Assembly: GCA_958450365.1 (NCBI GenBank)
Contig: CAUEEP010000753.1
Span: forward strand, 987,413-1,051,412
Length of the DNA stretch: 64,000 nt
Direction of reading: 5' to 3'
Source of the DNA: Mesorhabditis belari
Lineage: Eukaryota > Nematoda > Chromadorea > Rhabditida > Rhabditidae
Position 1 is the first letter of the stretch; every line of letters begins with the position of its first letter. The position numbers were made by a program, and so were the translations under genes. Below the pieces are notes generated by a model, which did not search any database, was not told where the DNA came from, and saw nothing but the letters and a program-made list of their open reading frames with translations. Positions 26,201 through 38,200 of this stretch are shown piece by piece.

Positions 26201-29200
26201 CCCAATCTTTTCGAAATCAATTTTGATCCGTTGTGCACTCGGATTTTAGGTATGATGACTCTAATTATAAGAGGCCAAATCAGGCCCAAATCTGCCCAAG
26301 ATATAAGCCTTGGTTAACAACGAGGCCCAGAATAGCCAAATCTAGCTAGGTTTTTGAATTCTGGATCAAAAAATTATGCAAGATACCGAATTGCTAAGGA
26401 AAAATCGAAAAATTGACGTTTAAGTGGGCTTTTTTCCAAGCTCTATCTCAATTCTGGATGTCAGTATAGCAAAATTTGAAATCAGAATCAAAAATGGATG
26501 ATTTTAAGATTTTTGAGGTTTTGGTCAAGTGGTAGAGCGCTTGGTTACAAGGCGAACGCCCTCCCCCCCTGGCCCGGGTTCGAGTCCCCTTGCTGCCAAA
26601 ATTTTTTTCTTTTTTTGATTTGTTCAAAATTTTGAGCTTTGAAATGTTTCTAGCTGTAAGCACAAAGCCAAAGATCAAAGCTAGATCATTTAGCTGTTGA
26701 GTTGGACCAAAATAACCCACCCAAATGTTTTGATGTTTCCTTTGTGTTTTGTGATGTTTTGACACAAGAAATCCCTTATCAAGAAGTCATATTTTTCATG
26801 TTTTTCCTCAAAGTTCTTGATCTCTAATGAATCGGTGATTAGGAGAAGAAAGAAAAAAGAAGAGAGGATGACGGGTGATCGATGGACGCCGAGAGAAAAG
26901 AGCTATGGCCTCCTGATCAAGAGATCATCCTGACACCTCAAAAATCGACTTGACAAGTGTTGTGCAGTCCAGCATTGAGAATGGCGCAAGAAATTTTTCA
27001 ATCACGCTTCATGGTCGCCGAGAAAATCGTCCATTCTGCTACTGCCACCAATGCTCACCCACTACTCCAGCCCCCGCGGCCCCCCAACCTGCCCCATCCT
27101 CTCCGTGCCTTCCAGAATTCGCATTCCCCTACATAGCGATCCGCTAAGTCTTTTCCTTTTCTCTTTTTTGAAGCCAGCTCTCTTTTCTCACCCCATACGG
27201 CCAAAAGCAATTCGCTCCGAGTGCTCCTCGCTCCTCCTCCTCTTTTCCTTGCCACATACAAATAAGGGGGAAGCCTAGAGGGCTCGAGTGAACCCCTCTT
27301 TGCATTTATTTAAGAAAAAAAAGGGAAATAATTGGAGAGATCGGGGAATCCCCGGGAAAATACGGGAATTAGAGGGAAAAAGATAAAAACCGCTCGTGAA
27401 TACAGTAATCCTGGGAGGCACACTTGGTACTGGATATCGGGATTTTGAGGAATCTGTCGGTTTTAGTTTGTGACTCTTACCACGATCATTTAAGCTGAAT
27501 TCTTGAGCAAAACTAAAAAGATAACCAGGTTTACAGTAATCCTGGAAGGCACACTTGCTATAGGAATTCTGAGAAAACTGATATTTGACACTGAACTATT
27601 CGGTCATCACGGTCCATCCAGGGTCCATTTCTGACTTGTTCCCAATCCACATTTCACCTATTTTTCTTTAATAGTCGTCTCCTGTGACCTCCAGAACTCA
27701 TCTTTCTTCCCGTTTAGACTCTTTCAAAAACTCAGAAACCAAGAAAAACTGCCCAGTCCTGTTTTGGTTCTTGGTTTTGGTCATTCGTCAAGTCGGAGAG
27801 AGGCTTTTAAGCGAAAAAAGCAGGAAAAGAAGGCGATTCTCTCAGAAAGGAGTCTTTACTTGATAAAAGCTCAAAGCTCAGATGTGTATAATCCTTAAAA
27901 ATAGAGATTTACACTTAAAATCATTCGTGAAAGCTTTCCCCGCCATTTCTGACTCATACAGTAAGCAAAACTCAAATCTAACCGGAGATCCAGTAATCCT
28001 GGAGGTCACACAAGATTTTCCAATATTTAAAATGGCAAATATTCAAAGTTTTCCCATGGCGCAGTTGGAGTGCGTTGGTTCACGGCGAATGAATGAGGGT
28101 TCGATTCGGCCGGAAAACCTCAAACTAGCCAAAAGAATTCAAACGGGCCAGCAAGCTCAGATGTGTATAATCCTTGACACCAAAACATCCTTGAGCTTCC
28201 CCCATTTCTGACCAAGAAACGAATCCTGAGGTCACACAAGATTTTCCAATATTTAAAATGGCAAATATTCAAAGTTTTCCCATGGCGCAGTTGGTAGTGC
28301 GTTTGGTCCACGTGCGAATGAATGAGGGTTCGATTCCGGCTCCTGTAAAACCTCAATACTAGCCTTAAAAATGAAATTTTCATTTAACGTGCGTTCCAGT
28401 TCAAAGCTCAGATGTGTATAATCCTTAAAAATAGCGATTTACACTCCAAATCATCCTTGAAAGCTTTCTCCGCCATTTCTGACTCATACAGCAAGCAAAA
28501 CTCAAATCTAACCGGAGATCCAGTAATCCTGGAGGTCACACAAGATTCTCCAATATTTAAAATGGCAAATATTCAAAGTTTTCCCATGGCACAGTGGTAG
28601 TGCGTTTGGTCCACGTGCGAATGAATGAGGGTTCGATTCCGGCTTGTGTAAAACTCTATTATTAGCTTTAAAAATGAAAGTTTCATTTAACGTGCGTTCC
28701 AGATCGAACACTGGCACGTCATTTCATTCTCAAAACCCCAAAGAAACCTAAAATCTAGCCTCAACACAAAAAAATGTGTCAACTCATTGAAAATTTCTTT
28801 CTCGCCTTCATTCTTTTTTGATTTTTCTTAGGGAAAATGCTCAAAAAGGCCATTTTGAAGGAAAGACGGGCATAAATCAAAGGATTCTTTGTCTCTTTTT
28901 ACCCTTTTCTTTTCAACAAACCTTCAGGCAAACGAAAAACGCTTTATATCCACCCTCAAGAATTTCCGAAATCACCAATAGCTATCCTGGAAGTCACACT
29001 AGAAAATGGGAATCTTAGACAAAAGAAATAAAGAGATGACCCGTATGGCGCAGTGGGAAAATTCATGGTAGCAGGCGATCGACCCTCGGGGCCACCCAGG
29101 TTCGAGTCCTCCCACGAGCAAAAGTGCAAAAATTTTTTCTAGTTCAGCGTTTTTTTTCTAGCTCAACATTTAAAGTGCATTCCAGCTTGCTCATTTTTCG

Positions 29201-32200
29201 AATTTTTGACTTTTGAAGTTTGTTTGATGGTCGGGAACTTGGTCATTCTCAAAACGGCTCAAGTTACAGAGAAATTTTTGCTTGGAAAACGAGGGGCAAG
29301 GGAATTCTTTCAACATTCTTGTTCTAGTTTCAAGTTTTGATTGTCTAATGACGATAGACTAAACAGAAAAATAGAAAATAGTGAAAATTGGAGTGATCCA
29401 GTTGGAGTATTGTAAAAATGTTAAATATCAACAATATCGAAAATTTTCTTTTTCCAGAACCTAGTGTGAGCTCCAGGATTACGAGATTTTTAACTAAAAA
29501 CCATTTTTTTTAATAAATTCATTGAGAATTTTGAGTCAACAGATTCGACCACCTCAATCCCTAAAAATCCCCTCGGATTTAATTAAAAAAATCCAATTGC
29601 CTTCCAGGATTACCGAATCAAAAATCAGAAATCGATTTCGAAACGTTTTATGTGGCTAAAAAAGAGCCAATCTTTTTTTCCAAACCTTTTTTCCAACTCA
29701 ACTAGTGCACCAGATCGATTGTGTTTCTGGAAATTCTCCAAGAAAGTGATTCTTTCTTCTTTGGACTCCACAACGCCCGAAAATGCTCAAATTTCGCTCA
29801 TTTCGCTCATTTAGCTCATTTCGGCGCTTTTTTTCGCACCAGAGTTCCCGATTCGGAAATTTTCGGGGAAAAAAGAAAGAAAAAGTTGGAAAGCAGAAAT
29901 TTGAACGCTTTCCAAAGCAGAGATCAATGATCTGATTTTGAAATTTTGAAAAAATCAAAAAGAAAAAATTTTTGCAGCAAGGGGACTCGAACCCGGGCCA
30001 AGGGGGGAGGCGTTCGCCTTGTAACCAAGAGCTCTACCACTTGACCATGACCTCGAAAATCTTAAAATCATCCATTTTTGATTCTGATTTCAGATTTTGC
30101 TATACTGACATCCAGAATTGAAATAGAGCTTGAAAAAAAGCCCACTTAAACGTCAGTTTTCCGAGCTTTTCCATCAGTCAACGAATTTTGAGTGATTTTC
30201 GTGAATTTTCGGATCTTTTTCAGATCTTTCGGTTTTTTAAAGAAACCGAAATGAATTAAATGTATAAAAAGGCTTCCCTAATATATTGCAAGCCCTGATT
30301 TTAAAAGGATTTCTAAAAATTTCGGAAGTTTTTGAGATTTGAAGGGCTCTTCATTGACATTCTTGAACGGACTAAAGATTGTTTTTTTTAAGAATAAAAC
30401 TTTAGGGCCCAATTTTTAGGCCAAACTCTCATGTGACCTCCAGGATTCACAAATTAAGTGCTGAATTCTTTCAAAAGTCCCCATTTTTTCGAAAAATTGA
30501 GCCGGTTAGGATCCGGCTCGGACACCTTCTCTCAATTCAAGCCCAGACTTCTCCCAAACCTCCTAGCAATCAAATTGCGTTCCAGATCGGCCAATTTAAG
30601 TCGAGAAAAATTTTCTGATCAAGCGGATTTTTTTAAATCCACCCAATCTTTTGTCGAGATTCAACAAATTGGATTCTCGCCTCCTTTGTGTTTTTTTTTT
30701 TTTTTTCTTTTTTCTTTTTGAGAAAATCAGAGAACCCTTCATAAAATTGAGCAAATTCACTGAGTTATTTGAGAGAAAAGAGCGAAAAGAGGAAATAAGG
30801 AATTGAAAAAAAATTGAATTCTTTAAAATCCTTTGAAAATTCTTTAAAATCAACGACGAAAATTCAGGACTCAGAGAAAATTTGCGGAAAAGTGATCGAT
30901 CACAAGCTATTATCCTCCGATGAGATCCAGAAGAGGTGAATTTTTGAGAAGAAAGTCTTTAAGGCAAGAAGCCAGCAAGAAATTTGACCAGTCCTGAAAC
31001 TCCGGCTCTTCGAAAGCTCTTCGAAGCTCTAGCGACTTAGTGCCGTGACTTCTGGGCATTTTGAGTTGAAAATCTTTCAAGCTGGATATCACATAAGCGT
31101 TCTGAACAAAAATTTACACAATAATTCAAAAAAGAAAATTATTTTATATTTTTTGATATTTTTTGATCTATTTTGATATCAAAAATTGAAAAATTTCAGA
31201 ATTTAAAAATTCGAGAAAATAAAACGGCCAATAGGTCTCGTGACTTCCAGGATGAAAGAATATTCTAGATACGAGGCCTCAGTGCGCGCTTGGGACGAGT
31301 ATTGTAGCCCGGAGCCGTACGACTTCTTGGCCTCGCCCACCCCGGCGGCCACCTACGAGCCACAGTCAAGCTACGACATCGCGGGCGCTGTCCAGAGGCA
31401 AAGGAATTTCAATTATCAGGTAACTAAGCCAATTTTATAGTAATTCCGCACTTTCCAGGCCTCTCTACCGCATTACACGTCGACGAAATTCTTGAGCGAC
31501 GCCGTGCGCCGATATATTCAAGTAAGCGACATTTCTAGCGATTCAAGAAAGCGCATTGCTTGAGTTGGAGGTCACAAGAACTAGTTAGAGTAGGTTGAGA
31601 CAGGTTGAGACAGGTTTTGGTAGGCCTAGGCTAGCCGGTGGCACTTGCCCCCAGCTCCGACCCACTCCAACCTACAATCTCCCCCTTTGAGCTGAGATTC
31701 TTTTAAGCTGGAACGCACAACACCTTCTCCGATCAAAAACTCTTTCAGTTCTTGCTTTTAAAGCAAACCTATCATGACCAATTCTTCACACCCAGCTACG
31801 ACCCATTCCAATCTACAAACTCCCCCTTTTGGAGCTGAGATTCCTTTAAGCTGGAACACACAACACCTTTTCCATGAAACAAATCTTTCAGTTCTTGCTT
31901 TTAAAGCAAACTTATCATGACCAATTCTTGACACCTAGCCCCACCCAACACAACCCCTTTTGACCAGATTCCTTTGTGACGCCAACACCTTTTGAAGTTT
32001 TCTTTTGCTTTTAAGAAACTTATCATGACCAATTCTTGACACCCTGCTACGACCCATTCCAATCTACAATCTCCCCCTTTTGAGCTGAGATTCCTTTAAG
32101 CTGGAACGCACGACACCTTTTCCAATCAAAAAAAATCTTTCAGTTCTTGCTTTTAAAGCAAACCTATCATGACCAATTCTTGACACCCTGCTACGACTTC

Positions 32201-35200
32201 GACATCATCTGGCACACTCATCAGGTAGGCTCAGGACAAATCAATTGTTATCAATTGCTCAATCAATTGTTCTATCAATTGTTATTTCTAGGTCCATCCG
32301 CTTAATTATCAACGAGACTGCACGGCGATCTTCGGAAATCTGTTGAAGCACGATGATGGGGTAAAAATCGAAAATTTCGAAAATCGCCAAAATGAAATCG
32401 ACAATCTGGAACGCACGGAAGAAGCTAGATTAAGAATTCTTTCAAAAAAACGATTTTAAGTTTCGAGCTCAAAGGCTCAATCGGTTAGCGCATTGTTTGC
32501 CAATCTGGAAGCGAGGGTTCGATCCCTAGCCCGAAAAATCGGCGATCTGGAACGCACGGAAGAAGCTAGATTAAGAACTTCAAAAAAAAACAACTTCTAA
32601 GCTTCGGGCCCAAAGACGCAATCGGTTAGGGCATTGTTTACGAGTTTTGAGTCGAGGGTTCGATTCCTTTACCCGAAAAATCGTCAATCTGGAACGCACG
32701 GCACAATCTAGATTAAGGGTTTTCCAAAAAAAACAACTTCTAAGCTTCGAGCTTAAAGGCTCAATCGGTTAGCGCATTGTTTACCAGTCTGAAGTCGAAG
32801 GTTCGATTCCTTAGCCTAAAAAATAGGTTATCACAAAGAAAAAAGACAATTTTAGGTAAACGATCGTTCGAAAGGCAGCAAATTGCTAAAAGGGGAGGCG
32901 CTGACAAAGAAATTGTGGAGCACCCATTTCGATGAACCATTTTGGCGACGCGGATGCATGTACAGGTGCGGAATTTGTCTCAAAATTAAAAAATACCGTC
33001 TTCTGGATGTCACATAATAGTTTAGAATAGAAAAAGTGTATAAATCAAAGGTTTTTCGAAGGTGGTTTTGTGCAAAAATGATCGAGGCTTGTAGTCGGCT
33101 ATACGGTGTCCTACAAATATTTAACGTGAAGATTACTGTATTCTGGATGTCACCGAATAGTCTGGAATAGAAAAAAGTGTATAAATCAAAGGTTTTTCGA
33201 AGGTGGTTTTGTGCAAAAATGATCGAGGCTTGTAGTCAGCTATACGGTGCCCTACAAATATTTAACGTGAAGATTACTGTATTCTGGATGTCACCGAATA
33301 GTCTGGAATAGAAAAGTGTCTAGATCAAAGGTTTTTCGAAGGTGGTTTTGTGCAAAAATGACGAGGCTTGTAGTCAGCTATATGGTGACTACAAATGTTT
33401 AACGATTACTGTATTCTGGAAGTCACACAACAGTTTAGGATGGGAAAAAATGTATAGATCAAAGGTTTTTCGAAGGTGGTTTTGTGCAAAAATGATCGAC
33501 GCTTGTAGTCAGCTATACGGTGCCCTACAAATATTTAACGTGAAGATTACTGTATTCTGGAAGTCACCGAATAGTTTGGAATAGAAAAAAGTGTCTAGAT
33601 CAAAGGTTTTTCGAAGGTGGTTTTGTGCAAAAATGATCGACGCTTGTAGTCGGCTATACGGTGAACTACAAATGTCTAACGTAAAGATTACTGTATTCTG
33701 GATGTCACACAAGAATTCTCGCCATTTAAACTCAATTTTCAGAGGCCATAACGCACCGGCGTTTCTCGGATTCGAGTCACAGGATTTGTCGAACATTGCG
33801 TACGGGGATTTGCACGTGCCGTCAATCGCGCTAAAGGTTTCTTGTTATGGATGGCGTTGCGTTGATTGGTGTGATGAAATTTCAATGAAATTGTTTGATG
33901 AAATCAAAATTCGTTCTCCAGGACATTCCCGTGCAACGCGAGCAACTCCGGCTAAAGCTGTGCTATGGGAACAAAAAAGTGACGACTTTCAACGCGGATC
34001 TCTCGCAGAAACAAGTACTTTTACTTTTACTGATTGATACTTTTACTATTAGTTTCTGTAAAATTGATCTAATTGATCGATTGGGTTGTCCAGTTATGAA
34101 TGCGCGTTTTTACTATTTTGTAAATTCGCTCAAGATATCGAAAAGATTTATATGAGTGTTATATATCATTCGAAAGCTGAAGATCTCCTCTGGAGCTGGG
34201 GGCGGGGGCGGGGGCTGGGGGGCGGGGGGCGGGAGAGAGCGGGGGGCTGGGAGGAGCGGGGGAGCAATTATCAAGATATCTTCTAGATATCTAATTATAT
34301 TAGGTTGTCCAGTTATCAACCCAATAATTGATCTATTGATTTAATTGATCTACAGTACCGAGCAAAAGTCTTGCAACATCACTTTTTCAAAAAAATCGAT
34401 GAAATTTTTTTATAGAAAATGCCACCCGTTCGTAAAGCTTTTTTGTTTTTAATTAAAATAATACATGTGCACTTTATTTACAAAAACAAATTTGAAGTTC
34501 AGCGTAAAACAAAAAAGTAAATGACAAAACTACTAAAAAATACCCTAAAACTGGGTGCAAAAGTCTTGCAACATTTTATGTTTCTCATTTTTATTGTTTT
34601 CAAATTTATTAATTTACACTAATTTTTGTTTTTTTCAGATGCCAGGTACCTACTTGACGACTCCCGAAAGAGAAAAATCATGAAAGCAAGAAAAAGGAAT
34701 TTCTCGAGCCGTTGTCTGCGATCTCTTCAAATGCGATCCTTCGACCGTTTCTCGCATTGTTTCAAAAGCAAAACAATTGACTTATGCACCGAAGAAAGAA
34801 GAAAGGACGGCCAAGAAGAACAACAGCAAAAGAGGATCGAATACTTGTGATGGCTCCAAGAAGGATCCGAACATGACATCAACTGAGGGAGCCGGCTGAT
34901 CAAGGATGTTGCAAACAAGGATATCTCTCGATGGACCGTTTCTCGACGATTGACTCAAGCAGGACTGTATAGCCGGCGGGCCTACGAAAGCCTTTGATGA
35001 CCGCTGGCCATAGGAAACAACGGCTCTATTCGCCAGGACGTACCAAAGTTGGACAAAGCAGGATTGGGCCAACGTGATTTTTGTCGATGAAACAAAAGTG
35101 GATATCTTTTCTCCAAAAGGCAACCACTTGATCAGACGACCCATTGGAAAGCGAATACTCCTTAAATATGTGCGACCTACAATGCGAGCTGGCGGAGGAT

Positions 35201-38200
35201 CAATCATGTGTTTTGGTAAGCCTTATTTCTAATAAATGCATTAATTTGTCTTTTTCTAGGGGCGATGACAAAAATTGGCAGGTCCGCTCGTCCTCGTCCA
35301 GTCAACCATGAATGCTCGCCAGTATATGGAAATACTAGAAGGATTCGACTTCCATTTACTCAGGATCACATGGCTCCTGAATGGTTTCTCTACCAGGACA
35401 ACTCGCCGGTCCACAAGAGCAAGCCATGATGGGTCGCACCGTGAATCTCTCAAATGGAGGAAAGCTCATCTCCCTGGATGGTTTGCCCTAATAATGTTTT
35501 GTTAGTCAAAGTGCCCCCATTCGCCTGATTTAAACGTTATTGAGAATTTATGGGCTTACGTGAAGGCAAAGTTACGAGGAAAAGACTTTCACACAAAAGT
35601 TGACTTATGGTTCTACATACGAAAAGTTTGGAGCTCAATTCGCCCAGCAATTCTTCACGAATTAGTCGACTCAATGCCTAAACGACTTAATGAAGTGATT
35701 TTGGCAAAAGGTGGACCGATTGAATATTAATTTTTGATGTTTCTGTAAAATGTTGCAAGACTTTTGCACCCAGTTTTTAGGGTATTTTTTAGTAGTTTTG
35801 TCATTTACTTTTTTGCTTTACGCTGAACTTTAAATTTGTTTTTGTAAATAAAGTGTACATATATTATTCTAATTAAAAACAAAAAAGCCCTACGAACGGG
35901 TGGCATTTTCTATAAAAAAATTTCATCGATTTTTTTGGAAAAGTGATGTTGCAAGACTTTTGCTCGGTACTGTATTGATTTAATTGCTCTACTTATGGCT
36001 CATGGGGTATCCAGGATGTCCCATAGATTTTCATTTTCATATAGTATGCTTTTTATGGGGTAAACCTTCGATGGGTATGGATTTAATGGGGTATCGTCGG
36101 GATGGGGTATCCATTAAAAGGATGGGGGTATCCTTCGGGCGTTTATAGAATGGGTTGCCTAGGAATACTTTCTGAAAAGGGAGCGTAGCGAGCCGCGCCG
36201 TCAGGCGCTTGCGGCGGAGCCGCTACCGGGCCGAGTTGATGACTGGCGGAGCCGCTACAGGGCCGAGTTGATGACTGGCGGAGCCGCTACCGGGCCGGTT
36301 GTGATGGCGGAGCCGCTACCGGGCCGAGTTGATGACTGGCGGAGCCGCTACCGGGCCAATGGAATTGGGGTGGAGGGGGGACACCTATCTTTGCTTGATT
36401 ACTTATTCCGGGCCGTCAGGCGTACCGGACCGTCAGGCGCTAGTCTTTTGATTCAAGACCAGTTGAGGCTACCCTTTTAAGGCATCCAAGCTACCCTATC
36501 TAGCTGAAATTGTGCTAATCATTAGCTGCTGGTGATTCTAATAACATCAAGAACATCAAGAACATCAAGAACCGCATTCTCTCTAATAGTAGTCCACCGA
36601 GCCGAGTTGATAACTGGTTTGCGATGATTCCAAAAAATTGGCAAGAGTTCTTTTATTTTAATGACGTTTTTTCTTCGATCTGGATATCACACTAGAATTT
36701 TTAGGATTCCGATTTTCGATTTTCACCAAAAAATTTGTCCTCGATGAGTACAGCTAAGAGTTTGCGATGATTCCGAAAAATTGGCAAGAGCTGATTTCTT
36801 GAAATGGCTTTTTTTCTTCGATCTGGATGTCACACTAGAATTGCTAGCATTCGGATTTTCGATTTTCGCCAAAACAGTTATACTTGATACGGCAGCCAAG
36901 AGTTTGCGATTATTCCGAATAATTGGCAAGAGCTCTTTTAGTTTCATTGCGTTTTTTCTTCTACCTGGATGTCACACTAGAATTGCTAGCATTTAGATTT
37001 TCGATTTTCAGCAAAATAGATTTCTACTCGATTTCTACTTGTTCAGGTGACGAAATCGGGTTTCTCTCTCGTTTGGCAGCCAACCGACAGCTCATCCTCG
37101 GCGTCAATCGTGAAATTTCCATTCGAGCGTAAATGCTCGAAAGATTTATTCGTTGAATTGGAAGTAAGTTCTTTCATTTTTCCCGAAAATCAGATATTCA
37201 GCTATTCGACAAAATGTTCCTGCAGAAGAAAGATCTCGTTCGGCTGATCGGTCGAGTCTCTTTGGATGATGTGAGTTCCAGGATTGGCAAAAAAAGTCAA
37301 AAAACAAGCCTTTTTTCACAAAGCAGCGAAGAATTTTGACCAAAATGGTGTTCACCGCGTTTTCGTAAACGCTAAGCATCTAGTGCACGAAATTCTCAAT
37401 TTATCTTCTAAGCTGGAACTCACACAAGCCATTTTTGTTGATTTCAGCTCCTCCCGCCATCAAATAGCAAATCCGCTCACAACGTCGCCGATGTACCGCT
37501 ACAGACAAAAGATTACGAGCCAGAATTGAACGCTCGGGTTACGGTAACCACCAGGTGAGTGCTACAGTCATGCTTGGGTTACGGTAGCTTCTTTTCAGAC
37601 ACTTTTTTGATCTTTAGTGTCACGCTCAATCGAGAATTGCAACTGTTGGCTGGGGAGTTTCAGGTGAGAGCTTGGGATTACTGTAGGGATACTGTAGCGA
37701 AATCAGTCAGGCACAGAGTACTGTAACGGAATACTGTAGTCAAGTCTTACATTTCTTCACTTTTTTCGAGTAAACGGGACCTTTTTTAGGCGAATTTGTT
37801 GACCCTCGACAAAAGATTGGGTGCATTTTAAAAAATCCGCTTGATCAGAAAATTTTTCTCAACTCAAATTGGCCGATCTGGAACGCAATTTGGTTGTTAG
37901 GAGATTCGGGAGAAGTCGGGGCTTGAATTGAGAGAAGGTGTCCGAGCCGGATCCTGATCGGCTCAATTTTTCGAATAAATGGGGACTTTTGAAAAAATTC
38001 AGCACTTAATTTGTGAATCCTGGAGGTCACATGAAAGTTTGGCCTAAAAATTGGGCCCTAAAGTTTTATTCTTAGAAAAACAATCTTTAGTCCGTTCAAG
38101 AATGTCAATGAAGAGCCCTTCAAATCTCAAAAACTTCCGAAATTTTTAGAAATCCTTTTAAAATCAGGGCTTGCAATATATTAGGAAAGCTTTTTTATAC

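Noticed and set aside
26946..27147. Pro/Ala-rich frame in GRDP intron 5 as an extra exon
   Set aside because: The GRDP frame joins exon 5 to exon 6 (30868) in phase without it and no suitable donor is seen.
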